The notes: generated by a model not told the origin, from the letters alone. 64,000 nucleotides of DNA from Onchidella celtica (GCA_963931925.1 OZ007582.1:37659617-37723616), one strand, 5' to 3'. Shown: positions 1 to 11,567, counted from the stretch's first letter. A program made the numbers and translations.

Positions 1-626
1 AGAAAAATTAAACAAACAACAACAACAACAACAATTGGGCTAATAAATGAAAATGACCAGTACAATATGTGTGGGCGCATAGGAAAACCCGTCGGATCTC
101 GCACAGGCTAGAAATGAGCTAGGGCCTTCTAAAGTCAATTTTCAACTATCTGGTCAAAATTGACATTTTGACGGAATCAGTAAGTTCATTCATTTATCTT
201 TCATATGATATAAGTTTTAATATTAAAATTGTGTTTTAAACACATCTTTCAAAGGATTTTAGTAAGGCACCCATCGCTGACACGCATGTGCGGGAACGCC
301 GACCGCTGGGGAACACAGTTGCGTTTCCAGTTCGCGTCTTTCAGACAACACACTATAGCATATTACACACCAAATGAAAGGTTATTCTCTTTACTTTCCC
401 ACGGAAGGCAGTGCGCAGACGTTAACTAAGATTAAAATCGCTGCGCATCTTGTTTAAGAAGGTAAAGAGTTGAATTAACGGAAAGAAAATTAGATCTAAT
501 CCTCTTCTGAAAGTAATTTACGCCCCAGAATAATAAATCATGACCGCCTTCCACTTCAGAATGATAAAAGAAACATTTTGTTGATATTAAAGATGTTTTT
601 GATGTGAAATATTAAAAATAATTTCA

Positions 627-860
627 AATTTTACCCTTGACCCGACGCGTCAGTTCCCGATTAAGTGTTCGCTTCGCAAAACGGCAGCCTCCATCAGTTC
701 ATCGTATGCCGATATTGCAAAGCTTCTGAACTTAAATCAGGCGGATTCAGATGCCTTGTCGGAACTCATCAATGACTATTTTGTTTCTGACCACCCCACC
801 GGCAATGAATCAAGCAGTGATAGAGAGGAATCAGCGAATGATGATGGAAAGTTCCATTGA
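627..860 (+). pseudogene. Open frame remnant inside the CATATGTG element
   Basis: An open frame of about 77 codons without an obvious start ATG ends at TGA 858-860. Its C-terminal half is rich in Asp, Glu and Ser, with motifs such as YADIAKLLN and DSDALSELINDYF before an acidic tail. Acidic, serine-rich stretches like this occur near the N-termini of some transposases (for example piggyBac-derived proteins), but no diagnostic residue is present. I do not recognise it. It may be an exon fragment of the transposase that once mobilised this element. Confidence 0.3.
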
Positions 861-925
861 TTTTGAAACGAATACACCACAATCGTTCTAACTAAACTAG
901 ATCTAGATCTAGTCTACTCTCACTC

Positions 926-1410
926 CAGAGTTGCCAACCTCTTAAAAAATTTTGGGGGGAGATCTCTCCCAATTTTGTGGGAGATTTCATTTTTTTGTGG
1001 GAGATTTTTCATTTTACCGTCAATGTACGCAAAACCACATAAGAGTATTAATAGTGATGAATTAATAAGGCGTGGGCTGAAGTAGGCCTTGATAATCAGT
1101 TTCCACATGCCTCATTGGCCAAATTGGGCCAAAATAAAATCCTCTCTTAAACTTGTTTTTATTAGAGTAATATTTTTTTGGCTTTTCGACAAATTAAATT
1201 TGGTCAACTTTTTTATCGTATCTGATAAGGCCACTCCTAAAACCGGTGTAAAGTTAAAATTGTATCACACCAGAATAATTTTTCCCGATTTTTACTCAAT
1301 TTACGTCAAAATGACAGAAATGCGTGAGATTTCTCGAATTTTCGGGAGAGTGTGAGATTCACCGAATTTGCGGGAGTCTCCCGCAAAATGCGTGAGAGTT
1401 GGCAACTCTG
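926..1410. mobile_element. hAT-type non-autonomous element
   Basis: The terminal inverted repeats are CAGAGTTGCCAAC at 926 and GTTGGCAACTCTG ending at 1410. The 6-bp direct repeat TCACTC abuts both ends (920-925 and 1411-1416), which fits a target-site duplication of hAT type, though hAT usually makes 8 bp. Inside, GGGAGATTT and CGGGAGTCTCC phrases form subterminal repeats. There is no coding capacity. It is inserted within the 65-1780 element and so is younger than it. Confidence 0.7.
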
Positions 1411-1780
1411 TCACTCGCTCAAAGATGAGCAATGAAGAATGAAGCTCTAGGCCACATATATATCTTTTAGCCATGTTAACAGACCGCAATTTGATTCCTG
1501 ATTCACATCACTTTATACGAAGACCTTGAATCTCATCCAACCAACTAGCAATAGGCAAAGCCAGGGCTCTTGTTGGGGGCAACTTCAAACACGATTTTCT
1601 CAGAAACTTCAATCCCCAGGGTAGAGTTACATTTTTGCTCATAGCCCTGGAACTAATGAAGTTATTGACCTCAAATAAAATGCAAAATGTTCAGAAATAA
1701 ATGTAGAATAAAGTTCCATCAATAACTCATTTTTCATATCTGGGCAGATGTGACGGGTTTTCCCATGCACCCACACATAT

Positions 1781-2205
1781 GTGTATATAAGACATTATAT
1801 AACCTACGTTTGTTTGTACTTCAAGAAAGGCCCATAACTGATCTCAAGAGGGCCAAGTAGCGCATTCTCATTGCCCTTCAAGCAGAAACTGAAAATGGAA
1901 AAATTGTTTCAACATTTAAAAACAATATACCAATTTCTTTACAAATTTATCCATTTTCATTTAATAAACTGATCTAGTCATGTCTTCTAGGTTTCATTTA
2001 CTTTACGTTGCACTTCCATTTGCCAGGTAAAAAACATGGGTGAGCTGGAATGTGGCCTGCTGGCCTGCAGGCTGGACAAGTCTGATCCAGACCATCATTT
2101 ATTAATGAGCCCCTTTTAATATTTTTAGCTTTTTCCCATTTCTAAATTGCTTAAAGATATCTCTTGCTGCCTCAGATTTCTCGGATATCAGACTCCTGTG
2201 GAATG
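1781..2205. other. No gene recognised
   Basis: AT-rich sequence with short low-complexity runs. I see no coding exon or repeat structure here. Confidence 0.5.
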
Positions 2206-2650
2206 CCTGCTCCATCATACATTTCAGGTCTTATTTCTACTCATAAACCAATGAAGGTGTTAAGATCTCGTGCCAACAATCATTTCACAAAGCCTAATTA
2301 TAATCTGGAAACATTCAGTCCTCGCTGGTTTTCAGTTTTCAGCCCTGGTATCTGGAATGAGCTTCCACTGAACATCAAGAAGCTGGAATGCATCCCAAGG
2401 TTTAAAAGAAGAGTAAAAACCCATGTCCTTACAAAATATTTTGACTGTTGATGGAATTTCCGTGCCACGTCTAGTAAATGGGTAGTGTGTTGTGTGTGTG
2501 TGAATTTGCTAGTGCCCGTGTGCCGTTGTGTTTGTATACATGTATGCAGATGGGAGTGGATTATTATTTTGTTGTTTTTTTTTCTCCTTGTAAAGCGTCT
2601 TGAGCCACCAGGAAGAGTGCACTATATCATTGTACGTTGTTATTATTTCA
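2206..2650 (+). mobile_element. LINE 3' end (L2/CR1-like), C-terminus of RT ORF plus 3' UTR
   Basis: The frame ending at 2451 encodes the characteristic distal part of a non-LTR retrotransposon ORF: SYISGLISTHKP, LRSRANN, FSVFSPGIWNELPLNIK, FKRRVKTHVL. The order matches the end of L2/CR1/Rex-type ORFs (ISxLI, LRSS, FSVxGPxLWNSLP, FKxxLKTHL). After the stop a 3' UTR runs to a typical LINE tail at about 2592-2648 (TGTAAAGCGTCTTGAGC, then a short TTATT run). It is severely 5'-truncated, as is usual for dead LINE copies. Clade assignment is approximate. Confidence 0.75.
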
Positions 2651-3189
2651 CTCACTTGAAGTCAATGGCATTCAGGCCAATGAGATCTCCACACAGGACA
2701 CTTGCTTCGTCTGATGCCAGCAGAGCACCATCCAAGAAGCTCTCTCTGATGATACATCAAGTAAATCAAACATGTCAAAGACAAATGTTATGATGTATGC
2801 CATCACAAAACAAAAGTTCTTTTTCTTTCTTACTTTATAGCAATTGACCATTCAAGCATCAAGATATTGCAAAATCAAATCCATCGGAGAAAGCTTCCCC
2901 GAAGACCATCAGAATTTGCGAAAGAACTTATCCATACGTCTGTCCTTGCAGACATTGTCAATACATCATAATTCAGTCATTCTTTTCTGCAACATACAGG
3001 AAAACCATAATCATCATAATAATTACACATAGTGTGCATAATTACCTGGCTTGTTTTTTTTATTTATCTATTGTTTTTAGATGGTTTGAATCAAATTGAT
3101 AAATTCAGAATAAGACATTCATCAAGTTTACCAAAAGAGTGTATGTTTTGCCATAGAAAGCCAATCATGCCTGTTTTCTACTGCTAACT

Positions 3190-3420
3190 CGTCCCCTTAG
3201 AATGTCCAAGTTCTAACTCCCTTCAGTCAACTTTTGAGAAATCAAGGATGGAAGTCTCATTGGAGCAGTCTTTTTTTCTTTTTAGCAATACTTACAAATT
3301 ACACATCAAAGCTGATTGATACTTTGACACACAATGGAGAAGGCTCATAGAAGTAGTGTGTAAAGTGTCATTCAGTTCAGCCAAAAAGCGGAGATAGAAC
3401 CTTGTCATTCTAAGGGGACG
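3190..3420. mobile_element. Short TIR element, CGTCCCCTTAGAATG family, copy 1
   Basis: The left end CGTCCCCTTAGAATG (3190) and right end CATTCTAAGGGGACG (ending 3420) are inverted repeats, imperfect for some 24 bp. The interior shares ATACTTTGACACACAATGG with a second copy at 54030-54280. There is no coding content. MITE-like; superfamily unknown. Confidence 0.7.
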
Positions 3421-5799
3421 TAATGCTCAAACTGACATATTCAGTGCCCCCACAAGCAACAAGATAGGCCTTACCTAATCAAATTTGCATTATCCAGCAG
3501 CCAATACAGATAATCAGATAGTCTCTTCTCCATCAATGCCACCCTGATAAAGGCTCTCAGCTGTGATATGGAAACAAAGAAAAAACAATAACTGAAGTTC
3601 TTGGGAGACCAATGACAACAGCACGGGAGATCTTCAGAGGAAGACAGCATCCAACAAAGAAGTATTTCAGAGGCTCAATTCCCCTAACACTCGGTGAGGA
3701 CTGGATGACACTCATTTGACAACTATTAGATCCAAATACAAAACAAGATAACCATTAAAAAAAAAAAAAAACTAGTCTCTACTGAAATAATAATAAAATT
3801 AATAGCAATACAAAAAAGATTCCAAACACTCTGCAAAACTTTTTAGTAATATATGCAAATCAAAACAAAAGGCAAATCCACATTTTCTTTATTTTACAGT
3901 TTTGGGAGACTCACTGGTGCTTATTTCATTACATACGGGGTGAAAAGTAAAATGTCAATAAGAGTATGTGAACAAATTATCTGATAAAGTTATATGGTAA
4001 AATCATTCGACATAATAAACGCGTAAAATTGTAAATTTTATAATTCAAATTAGTGTTTGATTACTCTGAAGGATTTATGGCTAAGCATTAAAATCATAAC
4101 AATTCATACTAAGTCCCACTGGAAAATATCCACTGATTTTTTTGTATTCTGTAAATATCTGATGCACAAAAATGCAGTTTGTGACCCACCTGGTCTAATT
4201 GCTGATTTAATCACATTTGAATCTGATGATATGGAGTCAAATTTATTCAGGTAAAAGGAATTTATACATCCATAGAAATGATACTAAGAAATCGATAATC
4301 AATCAGTGAAGACCTTAATTTGAACTAAAACAACCCTGGGCCAATAGAATAGCTGTTCTAGTTCCTCAGCCCCTGTCAGTTGACTACTGGTTTCAGAAAC
4401 TGGTTGACATATTGTCAATTTTGTATGTTATTCATAACCAAGTTCTAGCAATGCAGATTTAATTCATGCAGAAATGGGATACTGCCTGCTGAAGGAAAAA
4501 ATTCTCATGTCTTCAAACACTGAATAATGCACTCATTTTATTAAACAGGTTTCTTTTGACCTGTCGTCCCTGTCTGATTGGACACATGTAACTAGCATTC
4601 AGCTTACAGCAGTATTTTAAAATTATTTGTAAATATTGTCAAGCTGGTTTCACTTTATCTACCATCTGTAATTTCATTTGTTCCGTTCCTTTTATACATA
4701 TTCGATTTTGGGCAAAATTTTACTATTTCTCTTTGCCTACCTCGATCATCAAGGATTATTTTGAACCCTCGATGACCTGATATAGAAAAATTTAGCATTT
4801 GGTTTTTGCTTATTTCACCTTAGCTTTGGGTGACTTGATACTTTCAATGGCCTCTATATTAGGAATGCATGTTGGAAACAGAAAACTTCTGGTCCTGTTG
4901 TGATTCTCCAGCAGAACATCCCAGAAATGTCTCGGTGATCCCTGGCCAGGCAGCCAAACTTTTTTCTGATATGCTGTGAATTACAATCGAGGAAGAAATT
5001 TTAAGAGAGAGAAATTTTGCACACCATGTTTTTGAGCAAAGCTAGTAAAAAGTATTTCCAAATTATGACAAATTATTTTTCAATCATTTGACCTAAGACA
5101 GCCGGTAAAATACACTACATATATAATTAAATTTGCCAGGAAAAATCCCTTATATATTCAACTTTATGTGGCCAGTTTGTCTTCTTGACAATAAATATTC
5201 CTGATTTTAAAAGTGTTAATAAACTTTACTTGAGATAATGATTTATAACTATTACTTAGCTGTGCGACAGTCTGCAACCCTTTCAATATCTACTCATGTA
5301 TTAATAGCATCTTTCATAACATGAACTATTTTCCCATGATGAACACATTCAAAATTATGTCTTTTCCAGCTTTGAGAATGAATGACAAATTTGAACATTA
5401 CATCTTTATGATACATTCCTATGGAGTGAGTGCACATGATAAAAACTCACGCCGCAGCCTGTGAGATACCATTTGCTCAAAGACACCGCAAAAGTTGATA
5501 AATGCTTCACAATCATCGTCTACATGTGTATACAGACATGCATAATCCAGCAAAGACTTGACTGATATTCTGTGGGAGAGAAAGTAATATGAATCTGTTC
5601 ATGAAAATCTCAGGTTTCTCATAATCTTTCTACGTTAATGAAACATAAAGTACCTTATTTGAACAAGTTTGTGACAGATCAGATAAGAGATGACCAGCTT
5701 GGTAGCTGATACAGTCTTTAGTTTCAAATATTTTAGCAAATTATTCTGGGTTTTTTTGCCGGTTTTTTAGCTCCATGAAAATCATTAGATTAAGGCTGC
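3421..5799. other. No gene recognised
   Basis: About 2.4 kb of AT-rich sequence with scattered stops in all frames. No splice-flanked coding segment or clear repeat was seen. It may hold old, unrecognisable repeats. Confidence 0.5.
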
Positions 5800-6540
5800 C
5801 CTTATCTGACCACATTATCAGCGGATACTGCCCAGGTAGGTTTATCCGCCGATAATGTTGGCAGACACTGCCCAGGTTAATCCGCCTACATTATCAGCAG
5901 TTACTTGGGTTTATCCGGCAACACTATCGGCAGATTTTGGGCCGCCAACAGCATCGGTGGATAAAGCTCAGGTTTATCCGCAGGTATTGGTGTTGACTAA
6001 TGACAAAAAAAACAAACAAACAAATAAGCAAACTGCATTTATTCCTAATGTTGGATTAAAAAAATAAATTACCAAACAGATTGATAACTGACGAAAAGAC
6101 TTTTATAAGAAGAGAAGAAAAAAACCTGCCCTGCTGAGAATTGAACCACGGCCCCCTGACTGACGGGCAGAGATGCTAACCACTATGCTACTGAGGACCC
6201 TGAGTAGGCTAATTCAGTAATTGTGAGGGAAGTCTTACCAAATAAGCATGATCAAACCAAGAAACCCATATATGTATGGATAAAACCTGAACCTTCGTAT
6301 GTATCCATTTAATCAATAAAATTCCATTTCTTTTCAGAAAAGCCTCTCCAATTTCAATATCGTTTTCAACACTTGCCCAATACGAATGTTCATCGCATCG
6401 GGCTGAACGGAACAAGGGAGGAAGACGGAGGAAGGGTTCGAATCAGGGGAGATGACTCACAAATACAGAATTTATGTTGGTGGATAAAAAAAATCCTAGG
6501 GGAAATATTATCCGACAGTATCAGCGGATAAACACTTTGT
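5800..6540 (-). mobile_element. TTATCCG-rich element with tRNA-like core, copy 1
   Basis: About 740 bp, homologous along its length to 48563-49419 in the opposite orientation. Both copies end in clusters of TTATCCG/CGGATAA phrases: 5820-5990 on one side and a shorter set with CGGATAAACACTTT near 6525-6540 on the other. A tRNA-Asp-like segment sits between them (6125-6197). The ends form an imperfect inverted repeat. No protein-coding frame is evident. It looks like a composite non-autonomous element; the class is uncertain. Confidence 0.65.
6125..6197 (-). repeat. tRNA-Asp-like pseudogene/SINE core
   Basis: Read on the minus strand this 73-bp segment has an A box (TAGCATAGTGG), a GTC triplet in the anticodon position, and a B box (GGTTCAATTCT), in the order and spacing of metazoan tRNA-Asp(GTC). 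The acceptor-stem halves do not pair well, so it is a degenerate tRNA copy rather than a functional gene. The related segment at 48876-48950 keeps both boxes, which suggests that the RNA polymerase III promoter was once part of the element. Confidence 0.65.
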
Positions 6541-7778
6541 TAGATTAATGGACCAAAGCTACCATTAGGTAGTTTTTCGGCCAACTGGTAATATAGGGGT
6601 TTTCTTGTACTTTTATGATAGATATGATGTGTTTTACTCTTTTTTTTGTTTTTTTGCAGTTCCTCATTTTAGATCTATTAACTAAAGTGTCACTGCCCTT
6701 GAGTATCTGTGCTTTCTTTTCTTATTTGTTCCCTTTAATACTGTCTTAGTCTTAGTCTACATGCGCCAGATCTTTCTCTGACCTAACTGCCTTTCTTGGC
6801 TTGCACAACTCTCACTGCAAATTTCAATACAAGTCTTTTGCTCATGTTCAACCCTAATAATATAATTACTAAATCATGCGTATGTACTAAAGTTAGCACA
6901 GATGTAAAATGAGCTGGCATGGATAAAGAAACATGATAAGATTGATCAGAAAGCTGAACTGCACACAACTAACTATCTGAATACATGATGATTATGGGAA
7001 GTTAGTTAGATTGCAGCCATAGTTAGGTGTGAATATGATCCAAAGTCTTTTATAGCCACTAGTCTGTGAGTTTAAATATAATCCTCTTACACTGAAATTA
7101 CAAAATCATATGATAAAGAATAAATTTACAAAATAATTCTTTCAAGGTAAAAAATAACAGTTACTGGGATAAAGTTGTTTACTTCAGATAATAGTCATAC
7201 TTAATGTAGGTCATGCTGATATGGACAGGCCAGTTTGTCAGTTTCCCTTGCAAGATAACAAGTTGAGCATTCATGACACTACAAATGCCTCAGTAGATAT
7301 TGAACAGATAAAAATAAAATGCCTAAACAAAGATGTTTCTTTTGAAATGGAAAAACTTTTTCATGTTACAATAAGTGCAGGTATCCATTGAAAAACCTCC
7401 CTCTCTCTCAATTCCAGTTCAATAATAATAAAATCATATTAATTTATACTTTGACACACAAAGAAATGGCATGTAAATTTTTAAGCCAAGCTTTGTTATA
7501 CTAATTTTGTACTGTCCTAAACTAAAGGACCGGAGACAGACAATCCTTCCTGGAAGTTAAAAAGAAAGACACTAAGAGCTGCATCATAAGAAGTGAAATA
7601 AGTGCAAAAAATGAGGTGATCTTTTTTATAAAAACAGATTTTCAAACAAATTATGAACTGCATTAATACAATGTAATGTTTTATTCAAATTTCAAGTAAG
7701 GATTGAGCATGGAGAATGTGTTAAAATCTTTTCCAAAAAGCAGCAATATATCTGACAGCACAACATGAAGAGACAACC
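6541..7778. other. No gene recognised
   Basis: AT-rich sequence without a supported coding region or repeat boundary. Confidence 0.5.
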
Positions 7779-7917
7779 TTAACACATTCGCAGATTTTCA
7801 CTTAGCTATAGAAAGCCGAATATTCGGCGGGAATGGACATGGATTTTCCAACATTAATACCTAAACCAACTTCTCAAAATACTGAATCCCATCCCGGTTC
7901 ATTGATTTTCCTTTACA

Positions 7918-8150
7918 TAACTCTTTATGTGCCAATCCCTGATATATCGGTTCTTTGGCTAATTACGTTTGTGCCAATCACCGATGTATCGATGCACAAG
8001 AATACTAAGCTATTTCGTTTCGGGAAGAAAGAGAGTCGACTTTCTATTAACAGATGTTGCTGTAGTTAGTCTTTATTCATCTCCTCCACTATTTTCTTCC
8101 TCATTCCTGTATTGGCGAACGTGGAAAAATTCATGGCACACAAAGAGTTA
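7918..8150. mobile_element. TTAA-type MITE nested in 7779-9080
   Basis: The TIRs are TAACTCTTTATGTGCCA (left) and its near-exact complement TGGCACACAAAGAGTTA (right), 16 of 17 matching. The right flank gives TTAA, while the left flank reads ATAA, probably a decayed TTAA. At 233 bp it has no coding capacity. The TIR resembles the TTAACCCTCT-type ends at 14535 and 22022. Confidence 0.7.
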
Positions 8151-8171
8151 AATGCCTATTGTACTATGTTG

Positions 8172-8986
8172 CAGACCTGCCTAGTTGAAAAATCAAAAAT
8201 CTGTAACAAGGGACATTTTTTTCAGTAATTTCACATAAAAATCAGTAACACTACTTACGAGATAATTTGACGTTTAGATTCACACGAAGACGTCGAAGAA
8301 GGCTGTTACACGAATCCACACCACTATTTACAGTCTATGTACAGGTTTTTTTGTCTCCAGCTTGGCAATAAATTCAGCCATAAGGGCTTCGGCATTCATC
8401 ACTGAAGATGCGAAAGTATTTTCCTTGTTGACACTGACAGACTTAAACATACTGGCGATGCTCTTCTGTTTGGTGTCTTCTGCCAGCTTCTTGTGCTTAG
8501 TTCCATTCACATGAACTCGACAGTCAAATCGACCAGAGTGTGAAATGGAAAAATCTGTTGCACAAATAGTGCAGAATGCGTGGCCTGGTCCAACACGTGA
8601 CTTCACCAGACATGGCCATTCTTCGGTGTAAGCCGGACGGAAAGTCTGAGTACCGCCTTTGCGTTTTTTGGCAGGGGGTTCCAGTGTTTCAAAATTCGTT
8701 CCATCCATGCAATAACATGTGCCAATAATCTCTTTCTCGGTATTAACAAGGCCACGTATTTTCGTTTATATGACCCAGTGTCAGAGCGGCACGCAAACAG
8801 CCAATCTGACAATACAACACTGAACAGGAAGTTGACATCCGGATATGATTCGTGGATTTTTTTTTTCGGTTTGCTACTTCTCGGTTTTTCATTAATTCCG
8901 TAGTCTGAACGCTGTTTCCGTAACTCCGTAATTCAGAGTGGATTTCAGTAACAGTTACGGAAAATCCGTAACACTAGGCAGGTCTG
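8172..8986 (-). mobile_element. hAT-type element, internally deleted
   Basis: The ends are perfect 14-bp inverted repeats, CAGACCTGCCTAGT at 8172 and ACTAGGCAGGTCTG ending at 8986. TATGTTG is repeated directly outside both ends (8165-8171 and 8987-8993). An uninterrupted relative of the insertion site at about 36150 reads TATGTTATG, supporting insertion there. The element carries the N-terminal part of a hAT-like transposase (8328-8708, minus) but no catalytic region, so it is a deletion derivative. Near the ends lie TGTAAC/CGTAAC subterminal repeats. Confidence 0.85.
8328..8708 (-). CDS. hAT-like transposase N-terminal fragment with BED-like zinc finger
   Basis: The frame encodes 126 residues. 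After a basic start (PAKKRKG) comes EEWPCLVKS, then FCTICATDFSISHSGRFDC and HVNGTKHKKLA, a C-x2-C..H..H layout of BED/TTF type. It ends with NAEALMAEFIAKLE before the stop. This order (WPCL, FCTxC, DFSIxHxGR, HxxxxKH, NAExLxxxFI) is known from the N-termini of hAT-like transposases abundant in invertebrates. Full-length relatives continue for several hundred residues to the DDE/dimerisation region, which is absent. It could still make a DNA-binding stub, but decay is more likely. It belongs to element 8172-8986. Confidence 0.75.
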   Translation of the reverse strand: MDGTNFETLEPPAKKRKGGTQTFRPAYTEEWPCLVKSRVGPGHAFCTICATDFSISHSGRFDCRVHVNGTKHKKLAEDTKQKSIASMFKSVSVNKENTFASSVMNAEALMAEFIAKLETKKPVHRL

Positions 8987-9136
8987 TATGTTGTGTGTTT
9001 ACTGAGTGAAAGAAAACAGACTGGATAGTGTTGCGAGTTCCTGTCCACACCTACTGAAGTTACTTTAGGGAATGAGTTAAAGCAAAGCAGGCTTCAGATT
9101 ATATGTATTTTTTTTAATTCGCTTTACCAGGATGTA

Positions 9137-9211
9137 CCTGTAACCTTGTTCATATAATCTGCCTACAACCTTGTTCATATAATCTGCCTGTATGCTTGTT
9201 CATATAATCTG
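9137..9211. repeat. 25-bp tandem repeat, 3 copies
   Basis: Three consecutive units share CTTGTTCATATAATCTG, differing only in the first few bases. It is a small minisatellite. Confidence 0.85.
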
Positions 9212-9215
9212 CGGT

Positions 9216-11567
9216 TCCTGAATCGAATCACAGAGAAAATCCGTTTGATTTACATGTGGTAAAAATAATAATGTGTTTGTTGAGTGGGAATTTACTTCCT
9301 TCCAAATGTTCTCTTTCAAACTTCAGAATTATTCGATCTGTCATTCTTTGGAGAACCATTGGACAAAACATGTCAAACTGACAAGAGAATTACTAAGTGA
9401 TGTCACTTAGTGGTGAAAATGTCATTATCACTATGAGGATTACTGTCTCCGGTTATTTCTAATTTAAAACAAACCTTAGGGAGGATTTCCATTCCAAAGA
9501 CAGGGGGTTTATTTAAGATTCTGAGTCTGCATGTTAATTGCTAAGACCCGGATTAACTATAAAACTATCCTTCCTAAACAGGACTATCTCACAGGGGCCC
9601 ATCTGCAGCCCTTTAAAATCACGTCTTAAGGCACCATTGAAGTAACCATGAGGGGCCAATGCATGAACTTGGTGTAAATCCGCCTCTTTTGCACCATGGT
9701 GCAGGCTTCATAGTGTGTACTACCACCTTGGTGCAAACTCAAATTTTTATTGTTAGTAACAGAATGTTGCAACTTGCACAGTCAGGTCTCAGGGATAGTA
9801 AAGTTGACACCTCTGTGCAGGAGAAATTAACGCTTCTCTTTCTTGTCTTCATTTTAGGTAGGCAAGAGCTCTCTCCCTATCAAATTTCGGATTATAATAC
9901 ATGTTAGATAAATTACACTTACAGTTACACCAATAAAAATATAGGCCTACTGTGGAAATTATTTTCTCACTAGATTCATATAGACATAAGTGCCCCAATC
10001 GGATTCTGTCTGTCAGCTTCAGTAGCGCCGGTGATAATGAGCTCCTACAATAGCAGACAATTCATGCGTAGCGGAGTTAGCAGTTCTCTTACTTACCAAG
10101 AGTAAAGTTATGAACCCTCTTCCAATGTAAGCTTACACAAAGTTCATGCATACCCATATAGCATTTTACACCAGCATGTAAGGCCTACACCACCATGTAA
10201 TCAGTTAGGCACAATTTATGCATACAGTCTCATGTGTTAATTAATCCTTAATCCTCCCTTTTTTCCTAAAAATTGAGCTCACACTCAGTGACTTTTACTA
10301 CAGTCTAGAGAGGTTTCAGAATATGATCCGTCGTGACAATGACAACTTTCACGAGTTAAGCTTCTTCCAGAATATAATATAATCAAATTCAAATGACTAA
10401 TGGGCTGGAAATTAAAAAGGTAAGAAAATGCTGAGAGCATTCAGATGATAGCCGAGGGGATCCCGACAGCATAACAGCCCTCGCTGTGCCCCAGCAAGAC
10501 AGACAGGTAGCCTCATGTCATGGTTCACTGCAGAATTTGTAAATATGTTGGGACTGTCTACTAGAGCCAGATCAAAATCTAGATCTAGATCTAGATCTAG
10601 ATCTCTACATTGTGCATACCTGCATATGGCCGCTAAATTCTCTCTCTGAACGCTGATCTGTCGTCGATTTAGATGCGAGGACATTTTGCTGAATTTTCTC
10701 CGAGCAATTTATGGTCTGCTATGATAAACCTTTGTGGGACAATGTACCCCACGCCTTGAGCATAATATTATGTAGAATTTAAGCCACTGCTGAGAGGAAG
10801 TAGGGTGCACTGTTTACCTTCTCAGCTGGGTCCTGTGACGCTAGGCTAAAAATAGACCTGTGAAATCAAATAGCCTTTATGCTATTTTCACTTTTATGCT
10901 GACCCAGCCTCAAGCAAAGATACCTCAAGTGGCAAATTATGCAATAGGCCGACAAGAAAATCACACACAAAATGTCATGTATTGAAACTGTATTTAGGAA
11001 ATTAAAATCAGGCAGATGGAATCTGCAAATAATTATGTCTAGAAATAGCGTTTTTCGATGCTGCATAATTATTTTGATCTTGCTGTATAAGTATTATCTA
11101 GAAGACCGCTGTCAGGATACATAATTAAGATAGTTTAACTGCCGTGAGTCAAAGATACCCGTGCATAGAACAAATTTGTGAACCAGATTTCTGTGAGGAA
11201 GGAATACCACATAACACGACATCATTGTAGCGTTTTACTGTGCAACACAGGACTAAAAAAAAATTATTTTTACTTTGTCAAACATGAAGGCATCTAATTA
11301 ATTTTTGTCTTGATAAGAAATCAAATTTTACTGATGAGAAAATAAAGAAAGGACGTGCAAGATTAGAAATTAAATTTTTGTTGATGAAAAAAATGTAGTA
11401 GCTTGATCAATATTATGTTGAATTTCACGACAATGTATATTTTTTCCACTCATGAAAATGTTCATGGACGGAAAATGCGTCATATATATCTGCTTGTTTT
11501 GGAAAAAAATTATACACCAGTGCGTCTAGCAAGCTCGCACTGGTTCAATTTCCTGATGAGCAAAATA
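9216..11567. other. No gene recognised; includes an AGATCT microsatellite
   Basis: About 2.3 kb with no supported exon. A pure CTAGAT run lies at about 10577-10602. The same hexamer is scattered elsewhere in the window (897-914, 49490-49500, 49830-49842, 59640). Confidence 0.5.

Larger units (their letters stand above)
65..1780. mobile_element. Inverted-repeat element, CATATGTG family (long member)
   Basis: The ends are about 30-bp near-perfect inverted repeats. The left end begins ATATGTGTGGGCGCATAGG at 65 and the right end is its reverse complement, finishing at 1780; both arms continue into AAAACCCGTC. The 1.7-kb length includes a 485-bp hAT-type element (926-1410), so the original was about 1.2 kb. 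Shorter elements at 25429-25855 and 33742-34017 share the terminal design. The right subterminal region resembles 33780-33900 (shared TTTTATTTGARGTCAATA). I see no intact transposase. It is probably a non-autonomous or decayed DNA transposon; the superfamily is not determined. Confidence 0.7.
7779..9080. mobile_element. TTAA-flanked element interrupted by two later insertions
   Basis: The outer sequence is homologous to the uninterrupted 308-bp element at 35980-36287. Both share GAAAGCCGAATATTC near the left end and ACTGGATAGTGTTG..GAGTTCCTGT near the right. Ends are TTAACACATTC on the left and GAATGAGTTAA on the right, fitting a piggyBac-type (TTAA-target) MITE. It is split by a second TTAA-type element (7918-8150) and, 21 bp further on, by a hAT-type element (8172-8986). 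Removing both leaves about 254 bp collinear with the 36-kb copy. Confidence 0.75.

Noticed and set aside
6125-6197. Functional tRNA-Asp gene
   Set aside because: The acceptor stem does not pair and a related degenerate copy lies in the same repeat family at 48876.
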